A DNA stretch of 64,000 nucleotides from Holothuria scabra (GCA_037179385.1 CM074185.1:11894922-11958921), one strand, 5' to 3'; positions 21,189 through 57,643 are shown, counted from the first letter of the stretch. The notes: a model not told the origin generated them from the sequence alone. A program made the numbers and translations.

Positions 21189-21868
21189 GGGGTTGATTAC
21201 AATTAAAATATGGCTGAATTTTCTGGGGGATAATTAACACCAGCATGAAATGACACACATGCTAGATGAATGATGTACCCTGATTTACAGAGTCAGGATG
21301 GGTAATGGGCTAGGTAATGGGCTAGGTATTTCATCTCCATGCAATGTACATTAACTTCTGCAAGTGCTGTACTACACAATGCAGCACAATTAAGTAATAC
21401 AGTTTAGGTTCAGACTGTAATGTATGTACATGGAACAGGCAACGCATAGTTCACGTCTGTGTCTTCCTTATAAGTTCATGTCCAGATTACTTCATATGCA
21501 GTACTTACCAACTTGCAAACTCTTAACAGTTTAATTTCATACCTCTATGTAAAGAATATACCTGTACTATGGACTTTGCTTTCTTTCATGCACTGTATGA
21601 TACTTTATTTACACAGTGATGTACTTCTACAATACAAACATACTACAGCAACATTCTAGAGTACAAGGCAGGGTGCACGCCTCCTGATGTAGGATGTGGT
21701 ATATGAGCTCTTCCCAGCTGCCTCGCCCCACATATTTCTCTAACTACACCCTCAGCCAGTATTACTTTTCAGTACATCACAATTGTACTAAGCCAAAAAT
21801 TATGAAATCAAGGGAAATGTGTCAACAAGTTTTCTATTGTTTATAAAATGTGTGCACTTATTTTAATT
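21189..21868. other. Intergenic, small tandem duplication
   Basis: GGTAATGGGCTA is repeated at about 21300-21325. Several palindromic GTAC words. Nothing else. Confidence 0.45.
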
Positions 21869-22035
21869 ATAATAATAATAACAAAAACAACAACAGCAAC
21901 AACAACCACAACCACCACCACCACAACAACCACCACCACCACAACAACAACCACCACCACCACAACAACAACCTTTTTATAGTGCTAAATCCAATTGCTT
22001 GAAAGCATAGTTCAAAGTGCTTTATTTTAGGACTT
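21869..22035 (+). repeat. (AAC/ACC)n microsatellite with LINE-like 3' end
   Basis: About 105 bases of AAC and ACC triplets (21869-21973) adjoin TTTTTATAGTGCTAAATCC ... CAAAGTGCTTTA, a form like the 3' end of CR1/L2-type retroelements, whose tails often adjoin simple repeats. The retroelement reading is inference. Confidence 0.6.
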
Positions 22036-22756
22036 TTGGATTATGTTAGGATTATTTTAGGACTTTTGAGTGCCCTCTGCCTTTAAATTGCATCTCCTAT
22101 ACAAAGTTTTCCCATCTTGAAGTGAATTGTACAATCTGCAGACTACTATATCATAGATTCTACTGTAATTGAAATTGTCCCAGAAGCACACAATGTGCAT
22201 GCTCACAGTTAATAGCTAATGCTACAGTACAGTACAGAGGCTCTGTACCTCACATTTCATATAGAACTTTATCTTTATGTGCAGTAATACATTCTTTTGC
22301 AGACTCATGTCTGCAGAATTCCTTTTTTGGCAATTACTGTACCTCAATGTACTGTATATCAAAGATACTATCAAGGCTGTCTACAGTACCAGTATTTATT
22401 TCATTTTTTTTTCTTGTCTTTGACTTCCTTCTTGGTACATTTGTTCTGAGGGTACTATTGACATGAACCACTTGTCAAATCATATTTCAGTCCTTTTCAA
22501 GAGTGCCCAGTACACAGTATAGCTTTTGTGTCTACCCGAATGTTAGTTTGATGAGATTTTCAGTAACAATGTGCACCAACAGGAATGTGTTTTGTAGTGT
22601 CAAGTACAAGGTATACTTCAAGTAAAGTACAGAGATAGGTCAGCTTTAAACTAAATACAGTTCAAATACTATATGGTACAAATCGTTCCCTTTAGTAGTT
22701 GCCTCATACTCACATGTGAAAGCCTTGAAATTTACTGTGGAACTATATACCGTATT
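22036..22756. other. Intergenic, rich in TACAGTA words
   Basis: Multiple TACAGTACAGTAC and TACTGTAC-like words (for example about 22222-22236 and 22335-22360). No gene recognised. Confidence 0.5.
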
Positions 22757-22765
22757 CTACATTCC

Positions 22766-22806
22766 CAGCTTGAACCAATTGGTTGGAAACTGGGCCATAA
22801 AAGCTA
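22766..22806 (+). mobile_element. SINE 3' tail fragment
   Basis: AGCTTGAACCAATTGGTTGG followed by AAACTGGGCCATAAAA, the SINE tail alone. Confidence 0.7.
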
Positions 22807-23387
22807 ATCTACATTCTCAGCTGCCCATGGGTGGTTTATTAGGTACAGCAATACAAGTATACAATATGGCGCTTCCAAAACTCAAATATTTACAGTACCC
22901 GTTTACCAGCCTGGAACTACACAGAGGTCTAACAAATTAAAGAGATGGACCTGTGCACATCTACCCTCTTGGAACTTTGGAGCTATTTTGCAGTGTGTAA
23001 CTGCAGTCAGTGCCCTTACAGGAAGTTCAATGGCAAATTGGCAACTATAATACTGTTAATCTGTGGTCATACTGTACTTGTCATTATTGAGTACAACAGG
23101 TAAAACATACTCGCATGTTTTAATTGGAATCCCACATACAGTGTTCCTGCTGTACGTGTATTCAGCTAGATAACAATACATAAAAGTACAGTAGCTGAAA
23201 TCAATATTTCGAAACCTGAGAACTATTGAACTTGAGGACAAAATGAGGTCATCACCTGTGAGGGCTAATAAATTGCACATGGTACTGTATGGACAGTCCA
23301 CTGTAGTTAATTTGTAAGCTAAGGCTTCCCTACATGTACAGTACATTAGTGTATGTGTACAGTAATTTTGTTACTACTGAAATGCCG
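22807..23387. other. Intergenic, nothing recognised
   Basis: No shared repeat and no credible ORF; the minus-strand 96-codon ORF at 23056-23346 has no recognisable domain. Confidence 0.45.
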
Positions 23388-23439
23388 TTAAGACAGCATT
23401 TTGTAGGCCTTCCTTGGCATCTGTAGATTGTAGGGGTGA

Positions 23440-23880
23440 GACCTCCAGTTCTCATGCTCTGCCCATATGATCATGTAGGAGCCACCTAGAGGCGGAAGGT
23501 CGGAGGTCACCACACGTCTATCTGGCCTAATCTCCGACCTGTCCTCCTCTTGGCTCGCCAGTGGAGAACTAGTCTCCAACTCGGTAGGTTGTGTTTTTGT
23601 ATTTGTCTTGTCTTTGTTTCGTCCTTTTCATATTTTTTTGTTGTCTTCGGACAAGTTTACATTTTGTACTGGGTACGATTGCTTGTAAATAACTGTAAAT
23701 AGATTTTGGTAACCATATTCCCGTTTTGTCTCTGATTATTATCTGTTTGTAAATTTTGTTAATTTGCCTCTTCCGACCTCCCTTTGAATATGGCGCCTAC
23801 ATGAGGTACTTTTGGGAGTTTGGATTTAAAGCGCCCCCGACAACACACTCCCCGAGTTGCGTTACACTACAGTACAATAC
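23440..23880. promoter_or_regulatory. CpG-richer tract, candidate promoter / 5' UTR exon
   Basis: Compared with its AT-rich surroundings this stretch has many CpGs (GGCGGAAGGTCGG, CACACGTC, CTCCGACC, TTCCGACC, GCGCCCCCGAC). It has an ATATGGCGCC element near 23788 resembling a core-promoter/YY1-type site, and a donor-like CG|GTAGGT near 23582. It lies 2.8 kb upstream of the DHPS ATG exon, whose acceptor-like left border implies an upstream exon. No TATA box is evident. Position and composition only; could equally be an unrelated CpG-rich repeat. Confidence 0.25.
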
Positions 23881-23944
23881 CGTACGATTAAAGTTAGTGT
23901 GAAATCTCGAGGCCTGCTAGGCTGTAACTTGAAGATAATTCTCA

Positions 23945-24219
23945 CATGCAGGAGCAGAACCTGAAGAAGTTTATAGTTGACCGTTTTCATTTCATGATTA
24001 GCTGTTGAGAGTCATGTGACTATAGGAGCTATTCTTTCTCATCAGATGTGAAATTTACGAACAGAAACTGCTTGGTTTACAGTACCTTGAATATGCAATA
24101 AGTCCTTAAAATGATAGGAAGATTATAGGAAGATACTTTGAAGAGAAATTTAGTCAAAAATTGTGAGATTTAGTTGTTGCTTCAAAATAAGTTTTTGGAT
24201 GACTGCTCTTGACCTTTAA
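23945..24219 (+). mobile_element. T260 MITE, old diverged copy
   Basis: GCAGGAGCAGAACC, CATGATTAGCTGTTGAGAG and TCATGTGAC, then GGATGACTGCTCTTGACC and TTTAA at the right. The left TTAA is lost. Confidence 0.75.
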
Positions 24220-24586
24220 CATGACAAAATCTAGCCCGATGCTCTCCATACAGCAACAGTGTAAATAATGCGCTCTCATATACCACTGACCAGTGACCAC
24301 TCTGCTTATTGACTGACTACACTGAGATAACAGAACAAAGATCCCTTATGCATAGTCATAGGCTATATCTTCATATAGTAGAGTCTTCTGGCACCCTATC
24401 TGCAATTACCCAGAAAAAGGCCTTGTAATCCAGGTTTTTAGAGTATCGGGCAAGTTAGCGTAATGATAACAGTTTAAGCAATTTGCAACTTGAAGAAGCT
24501 GGTGAACAAGATGTTTTGTGAGCATTTGTCTTTACTTAACAATATCAGTGGGTAAACAAGCTACAGTATTGCCCTCATAAATGTCA

Positions 24587-24690
24587 TGGTAAAGTGAGAA
24601 AGTATTGTCACACGACTCTCAATAGCCAATCATGACACATATATGACAGAATAAGTAATCCAAATTGGGGTGACTGCATTTCCAACATGT
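24587..24690 (-). mobile_element. T260 fragment (reverse)
   Basis: CACACGACTCTCAATAGCCA, ATCATGACA and AATTGGGGTGACTGCAT match the reversed left half of T260. Confidence 0.65.
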
Positions 24691-26643
24691 AGCCTAAACC
24701 AACAATATATCTTACTGTCTTTGAGGTGGCCAAAATGAATTCAGATAGCCAAAAATTGCAAGGAGGAGGGCTTTTAGACATGGGCATTAGAAAACTACAG
24801 TAGGGTAAAAAAAGAAAGAAAAAAAGATGTTGACAAAAGTTCAATAGACACACGACAAGACACATAAAAGCTATGTCTGTCACAGAATTTCCTGCAATCT
24901 AAAGGAAGAGCAATTCATTCCAAAGTCTTATAAAATGAACAAATGGAGAACTTAATAGAAGCATTGTGTTCTTGGAGTTCAGTAAAGAAGTCTTCTTGGA
25001 ACATGACTACTACAGTAGGCCTAATGAATTGATTAAATTTAAGTGGTCAGTGCCCATGGACAACCTTAAAACCTCCATGAGAAAATTTGTCCCCTTCAAT
25101 CTGAGTGGCATGACTTGGCTGATAGTGTCATAACTTGGGTGATATTTTTACCATGGCAAACTGCAAATTTGTACCAATTGGTCTTGAGATTTCTATCAGC
25201 TCTTAACAACTCAAACAATGACTAGGGGTAAGCTTTGCTTCTGAAAATATCAAGATGAAATGCTTTTTTGTAATTATTAACGTTTTTCGCTGATTTTGGA
25301 TGGTATAGCACTATGATATGATTTTTGTCCTTTTGTCCCACATATTAAAAATTCAACAGATTTGTCTAGGAATTTGTAATATGTAATCCCGTATTTTTTT
25401 TTATTTCATTTTCGTGCATAACTTTACTAAATCTGAACTGATTTTTATGGTTCAAGATTTATTTGGTAACTAATTTAGCGACTCAAGTTAGTTCTAGTCA
25501 CATTATACTTGGAAAACAAATAAATACTTAAGAACCTTTTAAAGGTGGATGCTCAGTGTCTTAAGTAAGGTTGATGGCAAAAATATGTCACTGCACTGTA
25601 GATTTGGAAATCAAGGTCAAAGTTTAAATGTCCACTGTTTAAGGGATGGGATTCTGTAATGTCTGTGTACTACCTTCTTCTTTAGCCCCTGGGATTCCCT
25701 TAGATAATAGGCATCATATTGATGGTACAGTTTGTAGCCATGTAGCAATTGGGATGGACCAAATTAAAATCCAAGCTAAACACCTTATACAGCTGGGGCC
25801 ACAAAGATAGTTGTAGCAACAAACGGGTAGACCCCATTCCCCCCACAACAACATTTCCTGTATGCTATTACAGTCGATCCTTTACATTCAATAAGCACTG
25901 CAATTCCAAAATTGGCTAGTCCTTTTTTATGAAAAAGAAAAGTTTGATTGAAGACCCTCATGCTTTTAATTTTCTTGTGTGTCTGCAGGAAGGGAAGATA
26001 GCATTTGGGGAGGGTCTTCACCCTCTTTCCCAAACCCTTGACCCCCTTCTTTATGCCCTCTCTGCTTGTCCGGTTCCCTGCCTTCACTCCCCCCCCCCCC
26101 ACCTCTTTACACATTTAAAGAAGAGGCCTGCTAGCTGAACAATGTCCTCTTTAAGTGGAGTGCTAAAAGGACCTGTATGTCAGATAGACTTGCAAGCAAG
26201 TACACAATTTACATACATGTATTTGTTAAAGTATTGAAGCTCACTGTTTCTGAAACCAGGTACAGCAAGTTTTGTTGGATCTACATCCCCTCCTACATTT
26301 TGTAACCTGGCAGGTTCAGCACTCAATTGTCCAATACCTTGTGTGGGATAACGTAAAGAATGAGGTGGCACACTTTGGGTTCTTCCTTTGTCTGTACCAT
26401 ATCACACAGAAAACTTGGCAAAGGATTACCACAGGTGTCGGAGGGCTACACAATGTAAATGGAAGGTACAGTAAGTATTTGGGCTTGTAGAATGCCTTGT
26501 CCCAAATGATGGAGTTTCTCCTGCAAATTTCATCAGTGATTTCAACTACTGTACAGTAGTTACTGTTACTGAAGTCTGCATGGTCAGTCCCATACCTTTA
26601 TGTAGTAATACTGTAACTGTTCTTTTGCATTCATTCCTTTCAG
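24691..26643. other. Region upstream of DHPS, nothing recognised
   Basis: No repeat family member was identified. Contains a C-run at about 26088-26100. ORFs at 25785-26114 (minus) and 25929-26138 (plus) overlap each other in a low-complexity stretch and are not called. The 5' UTR exon and promoter of DHPS may lie here or at 23.4-23.9 kb. Confidence 0.45.
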
Positions 26644-26659
26644 GTCTTCTACAGGTGGG
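26644..26659 (+). other. DHPS: DHPS 5' UTR end / possible upstream splice acceptor
   Basis: TTTTGCATTCATTCCTTTCAG ends at 26643, an excellent acceptor (a second AG is at 26654). This suggests a non-coding or short coding exon upstream. The frame is open from 26645 to the ATG, so a longer N-terminus is not excluded. The ATG at 26660 has G at -3 and gives an N-terminus of the expected length. Confidence 0.5.
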
Positions 26660-50410
<23,751 letters not shown>

Positions 50411-51215
50411 GAGAGAGGTCTTGAGTGTGAGAAAGCTACGCAAAGGAAGGTCAGGTGTAGGTCATAGCATTGAAGGCAGTGTTGTGGGAAAGCAAGTGAG
50501 CTGTAGGTTTCCTTCTGGGAAAGAGATTTGCAGTTGGTGCTTGCTTCTAAATGGATGCTATGACAAAGGACTGGTAATCACTGGTCTGAGGCAGTGATGG
50601 GTGTTGGTCCTAGGTGGTAGGAGGTGAAGTATCACTTTACTTCTATATGACAGTAGGAGAAGAGCCAAATAGTCCTACTCATACCTTTAAATTTGTAGAA
50701 TTTTGTGTAATTGCTGTTCACAGGCATGGCTGCTTTGTGAGGTTTTGTATTTTTGTTTGTTTTGTGTATTTGACACATGAGGCAAAAAGATTTCAGTGTG
50801 TCACAGTTGTGTTTTAGTAACAGTCTTATGTTGATTCGGTTGCACATTGTAAACATGCCATTTAAATTCGGCCACGATGGCCAGTGTGACACTGTGACAT
50901 CACTTGAAAATCTCGGTCTTGGTATTTGGACCAAGCTCAGCCTCAATATGGCTCAGCAAGTTCGACTGTTTTGTATGACTTGTTTTAAAGTCCAGTCACA
51001 AATTTGTTTCTGAAATAATTAACTGCACATTTCAGCTTTATCAAAATCCTTGATGGATGTCTAAGAAGGCTGTTCTAAATTAATGTGAACATTAGGCTCA
51101 AAATTTTGTACAATAAAAATTCATTCAGGCTTTGTAAATATACCTCAGTCTCTATTGGATCATTACTGTCATGTGACTGTGTTTTATCCCTATTAAATAA
51201 ACTCAGAGCAACGGA
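50411..51215 (+). other. DHPS: DHPS 3' UTR with two poly(A) signals
   Basis: AATAAA at 51112-51117 and 51196-51201. Use of the first gives a ~720-base 3' UTR, the second ~810. No repeat lies within it. ORFs on both strands here are not conserved proteins that I can recognise. Confidence 0.65.
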
Positions 51216-51419
51216 TTAAGGTACTACTCCATTTTACCATGGGTTGCAATATTTTATTGTGGTTATATACCAACAGAATTTCACTTGTTTTGGATCTTTT
51301 AAATCAGTGCTTTTCAACCAGTGGGTCATTGACAGGTGGACCATAATAAGATCGACCTTAAAGATGTAAAGATAAATAGAACAGAATAAAAGAGCTAGTT
51401 TATGTTTCACACTGGTTCT

Positions 51420-51529
51420 GGGGCCCATTCCACAAAGAGTTATGCACAATCTTAAGTTTGATTCCCCATACTTAAGTCAACAGTAAATCAAACTTAAGAT
51501 AGTGGGTAACTCTTTGTGGAACAGGCCCC
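51420..51529. repeat. Foldback repeat, copy 3 of 3
   Basis: GGGGCCCATTCCACAAAGAG ... CTCTTTGTGGAACAGGCCCC; closest to copy 2 in its middle (CCCCATACTTAAGTCAACAG). Lies about 220 bases past the second DHPS poly(A) signal. Confidence 0.87.
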
Positions 51530-51873
51530 TGGTCCAGACTGTTTGCTACTGACAGTGACATGATTATTAAAAATATCCTGCAATGGCCATTGTTTATTTT
51601 TGTGTCACAATTAGTAGACTAGTCATATTCCTCATAAAGGGTGGGCCTCACAAAATTTCTGAGAGTCAAAGTGATCTCTGGGTTAAAATGCCCTGTTTTA
51701 AAATCAAAATATTGTTGTTTATGAACAAGCAAGGTTCATTTTATGTCTGGAACTGTACGTTTACATGGAGGATAATGCATTTGAAGAGGGGGTTTAATGT
51801 TATTGTGGGATTCACTTTCACTTGTTGCTTTTATCAACCCCTGATTGTGCATTATCCTTCATGTAATGCACAC
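51530..51873. other. Intergenic, nothing recognised
   Basis: No repeat or coding sequence recognised. Confidence 0.45.
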
Positions 51874-52105
51874 CCAGCAGAAAATTCCCAGTGAGATCCT
51901 TTGCCCAATTCAAATGGTTTTAAAGGGTTTTCAAAAGGTTTTGGTTTATGCAAAGGGTAACTTGGAAATTCCTTTTGATATTTATCCAATTTCCACCAAC
52001 AACCAAAGGGAACCCTTTGGATGCAAATTCCAAAGGGTACCATTGGAAACCTTTTGGGTGTAAGGGGTTTTATCCCAACAGGTTCCAGAAGGAATTTTCA
52101 GCTGG
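51874..52105. mobile_element. Possible MITE rich in AAAGGG/CCCTTT words
   Basis: Ends CCAGCAGAAAATTCC and inverse GGAATTTTCAGCTGG. Inside, AAAGGGTT, CAAAGGG, CCTTTGG and CCAAAGGGTACC recur in both orientations. No target duplication found. Confidence 0.6.
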
Positions 52106-53600
52106 TCATCTTGGGGTTGCTATTGGTTTGACACAGTAAAAGTTAGAAACAAAATTTGCCCTACTTTGCAAATGCAACATACCTCTGTAGCATTCAGTCC
52201 CTTGACAGAGAAAATCTTTGTTATAACATGTTTTAGATAGTTATGATGTTAAGGTACAACAGTGTATATATCATTAAAAAAAAAATAAGTTATGTATTGT
52301 ATATTCTACTAAATTCCCTTCTATTTCACTTTCTTTATTCGGAAGCTTCTTCTTACCCTTACCTGTGAATTTTATTGCTTGTCAACATTCTGCTCTAATC
52401 ATGTCACGTTTATTATTGTACACAAGTATGTGCAGTGTGCTGTATTTGGTTGGGGGGGGATGAAGCAGTTTTGTTAGCCAAGATTGAGTGGAGAACGGGC
52501 TGTTCCGCATTTCTTTTTCATTTCTCGGCCTTGGCCATTGGACTTATAAAAGAATACCTTGCTCTTTAATACGTTTTCTATGATATGGTTTGGTTTGTTA
52601 CAGTTTTACACCCCAGCTTCTAACCTCACAGGGTTATTTTTTGTAGAGCTTAGAGCTTCCATCAGGTAACATTGAGTTTTTGCTTGTAGCAAATTTATTT
52701 ATGGATGACTTGCATAGACTCATTTACTTTTACAAACAAATGACATTGTGGGTGCTTCACAACAGAGATGATGAGGTGGGCTTACATTATATATGCAAAA
52801 CCTGACATGTATCCATATGTTTCTGTTCATACTGTTTGCCAACCAGTGCCAACAAGTGGTCTAATCGTAAATGGTCTTATTGAATCAAGATTATTTTGAG
52901 GAGTGTATGTCATGTCACATCATTAACTCTTTTACTTAGACCTGTTGCCCTCTCTCTAGACAGTTGCTCCCCTTGTGAACAGGTGTTGTAGGATTTGCCT
53001 GCAGTATTCCCTGCCTTCCATAAGACAATTGAGAACCAGCCTTGTACCCGCTTACCAAGCTGACACTGTATGACACATTTGTGCAGGTGTGTTGTCTATC
53101 CCAAAATCTAACCAACTCTGCGTACTTGCATTAGTGAAATAGGCTGATGGTACATTTTGGGTGTAACAAGGTTTTTGTAGTGATGGAGAACTTTGAAAAG
53201 TTATGAAAATTTTGGAAAACTGTTTCATGGCTTAGAAGTCTTGACATTCAGGGAAAGGTCTTGAAATTCTAGGAAATTATGTGAAGTCAGAAAAGTCTTG
53301 GAACTTTTCAATTTTTCCTGACAGTATGAAAATGTTTCCCTCTTCTAATATTAACTTTCATTTCTCTTTTCACCACTAATTTGATGTAATTTTGGGTAAA
53401 AAACCTGAAGGAAGTCATGGAAATTCTTTAATTGGTCCTAGAAAAGGTACGAGAAGGTTTTGAAAATTGATTCCAAGAAATTGCATGAACCCCTGACCTA
53501 AACTCCAGTGTTCTCTGCCATCTGTTTTGTCAGAGTGCTGTACCCGACAAACTTTGCAAAGGTTTTATAGCACCTGCATATGTTAATTTACATGATACGC
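52106..53600. other. Intergenic, nothing recognised
   Basis: A G-run at 52452-52459. 53170-53470 repeats 'ttggaaa/gaaaattttg' style low-complexity words. No gene recognised. Confidence 0.45.
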
Positions 53601-53619
53601 TAGGAGGATTGGGTAAGGC

Positions 53620-54060
53620 TGATCAGAAAACCAGTTTTGATTTGAATACTGGTTAAAACCAGTTCCTTTTGGTTTGGTTTTTGGAATTTTTGAGAATCCG
53701 AAAAACTGGTTACTAGGCAAAAACCGGTTAGTAACGGATCATGATTTTTGTACCTTTCAAATTTTACTTCGGTAAGGCATTTCAAACATTTTTAACGGAA
53801 AGTTTCTACCTATTGCTGGTGTGTTGAAAGTTTTGTCAAAAAACAGAGTTTCATTTAACTTTTGACAAACAGTTGTATGAATTCTTATTCAAAACCTGTG
53901 ACACCTAATACAGCGTATGTACATGAACCACAATAAATAACTCTGTGTGCTTATGATAGTGTGTTATCCATATGCATATGGTCCGAGTAGATTTTGAAAA
54001 TCAAAACAGTTTTGATTTAAAAACCGGTTCGCTGCCACCAAAACAGGTTAAACTGTCACA
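53620..54060. repeat. AACCGGTT-rich repeat, possibly a hAT remnant
   Basis: AACCAGTTTTGATTTGAA near the left and AACAGTTTTGATTTAAA with AACCGGTT near the right; AACTGGTT and AAAACCGGTT in between. Ends could not be fixed. Confidence 0.4.
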
Positions 54061-56237
54061 TCACGTCAAATCTGATGTTCTTTTGTGTAAAATGTCAAGA
54101 CGAGATTCATGAAAATTTTTTTTATTTTTGGTGTTTGAGAAGCTGTAAGAAAGTTATGAAAAACTTGATTCCTAAGAAAGTACAGCAACCTTGGTGTAAT
54201 GTGGTGATTGCCTAAAGACAGCTTTGGCTTTATTATCCCAAAAGCTTCAGGTGAATTTTTAAAATAAACAGATTATGCAGGGAAAAGAAATTTTGTTGTT
54301 CCTGCAGGTGGATCAACAATCAAGTGATGGTCTGATATAGTCTGACATTAGTGGAGTCCATCACCTTTAATCTTGGCAATTCTTTGCTTTCCTATATCAT
54401 GGATGATTGTATACTAAAAAACATTTTGGTTCATTTAAGTTAACTAAATATGAAACTTCTAAATTGCATATAGACCATAAAATTTGAGACAACTGAAGAC
54501 TGATAAACCTTACTCATGGCAGACTTACTGTAGCTAGTAGCTGGGATCTGGCTGATGGTATTTGCAGAGGGGGATTTACTTGCAGTATATATATATATAT
54601 ATCTAATGTTATAAGTATAACTTCATGGTTGTAAGTTACCAACACAGCCTCAAGGCGGGATTTTCTTTTCAAAAAGTGCACACAGAAAGAGAAACTAGCC
54701 AGACTAGTGTCAACAATGAAAATGACACACAACATGAAAGGTTTGATCTAGTCAGAATTTGAATGAATGTTTTTAATGGCTTGGAGGTATATATTCATTT
54801 GTATTCAATGCAAAATATGACCTTCTCCCTTTGTGTAATTGTACATTTGCTTTTCTTAGAATATTACGGGAAGTATCCTGTCAGTATTACTTCCATGTTA
54901 TGTCTAGCCTTGGGATTAAGCAGGGCAGATCACTCACAAATAATGTCAAAAATGTGTTGGAACTTGTTGGTTTTTTTTGCCTTGTTTCCCCACAGTGCAA
55001 GTAGCAAGGCAATTTATAAGCATCTTGAAAGAAAACACTTTTCTTTAGACTGCAGGACTGTGCTGAACCATTGAGGTAGCAGAATTGGTTTGTCAAATTG
55101 TCTTGTAACTTGTAGAAGAGGGGAGGGGGATAGCTCTTAGTTGAAAGGGCAGAATAAAGTTAGTTATGTATTAGGAGTGGAAAAAGTTTCTTTCATATTT
55201 GCTTTGAAAAGGTTGAATCATCAAAAAAAAAAAAAAAAATTAAGGTATAATTTCTTATTTCTATCAGAAGTGGTGGAGACAGTGAATTTAATTCTTTTGA
55301 TCATTGAAGATTTGTGTAGCTAATTTTGTGTAGCAAACCACATAGGGCAGAGTCATTTATCTAATTGACAGTTATTGTCAAGTTAGTTATTTATTTTCTG
55401 TGCCCCACTACCCTTAATGCCCAGGTAGATGAATGACTCTCTCCTTATAGTAGCCGGATATGGCCTTGAACAATTTTAAATTACTACTGCAGTATTAATA
55501 CATGGTTAACGTCATTGCAATCTTTTGGAGAAAAATTTTGGTTTGAATGAAAAATCATCAGATCTAATTTTAAGTTTTATGTTTTTTTTTTTTTTTTGTA
55601 CTATGTACTATTTCATTCTTTGTGATATTTCAATGTGCAATCATGACTCTCATGCTATGATTTGACCAAGTAATTGTTTTTTTTTTTATTTGAATCACTC
55701 ATTTAAGTCTCAGAGGGCATGAGGAAAAGGGAAAACCTTGAAGTAAAAATGTGATCAGTTCAAAAGGGGTGGGGTGGGACAGGGCAGGGTAGGGCATGGT
55801 GGAGTGTGGTGTGGTGGGGAAGATACAAATAGTCATATCAAAATGGGGGGGAACCAGCCTTGTCTTGTGTGGTGGAAGGTACAGATGTGTATATACCTTT
55901 GTCTCAATAATATTTGAAGCAAAGTGACAGAATTTAAAGATTAGTGACATTCAGAATAAAGTCTAATTTACCAAACTGTGAGAGAGTACCGATGGAATAT
56001 ATTGTTAACTTTTGTAATCCTCTTTTTATGAAGCATGTGTTAAATATTCATTGCATCACTTTTAATTGATGTTGGTGGTTGTATGGCAATGTCATGTCTG
56101 TATTGTAATTAACATATTAATAAACTGAGTTAAAACCTTTACCATTAAATTTGTCAACATTGTTGTATGTTTGGTTCAATCATGTTTCTTAACTCTGTGT
56201 TTCATGTTATACTTGTATATGCTACTTAAAAGGAAAC
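54061..56237. other. Intergenic, simple repeats only
   Basis: (TA)n at about 54586-54603, A-run at 55221-55239, T-runs at 55581-55597 and 55678-55688, G/T-rich GGGGTGGGGTGGG patch at 55767-55820. An acceptor-like site at 54993 precedes a 25-codon open stretch (IYKHLERKHFSL); too little to call an exon. Confidence 0.45.
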
Positions 56238-56446
56238 TTAAAGGGAAATATTGCATTTGTTTAGCAAGAAAAACTCCTTTTCAAACTAATATTTATTGAC
56301 ACAGGTGATAGATTATCAGAAAAAGGCAGTATGGTTGCCTTCTTTTCAAGAAATAAGTTTCCCACAAATAGAAATTTAGTTGTTTGTTGCTCAAGAATTA
56401 TTTGTTCACCCAAACTTTCAACATTTCAAATTATCCAACGTCCATG
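56238..56446 (-). mobile_element. T340 element, truncated copy
   Basis: From TTAAAGGGAAATATTGCATT it follows the reverse complement of 59261-59599 (AAGGCAGTATGG, GCCTTCTTTTCA, TTTGTTCACCCAAACTTTC). It is cut at 56446 where a hAT-B end begins. Confidence 0.78.
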
Positions 56447-56660
56447 CAGGGAGTTGTCAGGGAAAGAGATCCAACGTTCAAATCTACCAGACAATATGTT
56501 ACTTGAAACTCTTTCATCACTTTCAGGTAACATAATTTGATTGACATGTTCTTTTATTCCCATTGGTTTGCCCTTTCTGACTTACACAATGTAATGATGT
56601 CCTGTTCCTTTCAAACGGAGGTAATAAAGAAACAAAGGTTATTGCTAACTGTTTGTAGTA
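56447..56660 (+). mobile_element. hAT-like element B, left-end copy
   Basis: CAGGGAGTTGTCAGGGAAAG at the tip, then ACTTGAAACTCTTTCATCAC and ATTCCCATTGGTTTGCCC; about 210 bp match 29684-29890. The right end was not found. Confidence 0.8.
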
Positions 56661-57640
56661 CAGCAATCAATAATGCATCCAGATTTGTTTTTACTTAGTA
56701 TCAAAACACTTTTTCATATTATTCTAGTCAGAAATACATCTCACTGAGATTATCTGAGTAATCAACTGGCTGACAGTACAAAGGCATAAATAATTCAAAT
56801 AAATCCTTCAGATTTTGTTTTCAAAATTGTGAGCAACTTTGTTTTTCCTATCAGTAAAATTGCATAAATTGTGCAAATAAATAGTTGAAGATTGTGTGCA
56901 CCAAACAAGAAGTGATGTTTTCCCCGGGGGTCTAAATATTCTCAAGCACTCCTGTTATGAAGCTAATGTATCTGCTTAGAACACCCTGTCTGTGGAAGCT
57001 TGCTTATGTATGTGAGTTCAAAAACCAGCTTTGCATGCTGTTTATGTAACTGACTATATTCAACTTTGGTTTTTTTGCAGTGGTTTGCACTGTTATTCAT
57101 GTATAAAGGAAGTATTTAGGTTGCTCTGTGCAATGATGTGCATGCTTACAAATGATAGCTCACCCAGTAAAGTTGGCTAGAGAGGTGCTAATGTGCCCTG
57201 GGCACCGTTGTCACCATACCGGGTGGTGCTACCCAGCCCTGGAAATCTCCACCCAATACTTGCCATCAATTTTAGCATCACCACTTGGCACAAATTTCTT
57301 ACCCTAACTGAATAAAATTCTTAAATATCTTTTGAATTGAGTTATAATTCCTTGTTTTTTTGTAAGCAGTCTCAAATCTGCAATAATTTGTCAAAGAAGA
57401 GAGGGACACTCCCTACCACTTAGACCACAGGACAGCGATCACAATTTACTGGGCTCTCGAAATAAATGGTTCGGTGACAGCCCTGACTGTGGGACATTCA
57501 TGGATGCATACCATTGCCTCATTGTTTTTACTTCTAGATAACAACCAACTTGAGTGAGCAAATTGCATCCTAGTACTCTGAGGCCGTGGCAACTCAAGGC
57601 ATATTATGTATCGACTTGCATCCTTCAGACCTCAGTTTTG
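56661..57640. other. Intergenic, nothing recognised
   Basis: No repeat family or coding sequence recognised. Confidence 0.45.
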
Positions 57641-57643
57641 ATT

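Noticed and set aside
25785..26138. Opposed ORFs of 109 and 69 codons
   Set aside because: They overlap on opposite strands across a low-complexity C/G-rich tract; neither resembles a protein family.
26645..26659. Longer DHPS N-terminus through the open frame before ATG
   Set aside because: Frame is open for only five codons to an acceptor; no upstream coding exon could be found, and the ATG at 26660 gives the usual length.
54994..55074. Possible exon after an acceptor-like CCCCACAG
   Set aside because: 25 codons only, no family recognised, no neighbouring exon or conserved pattern.
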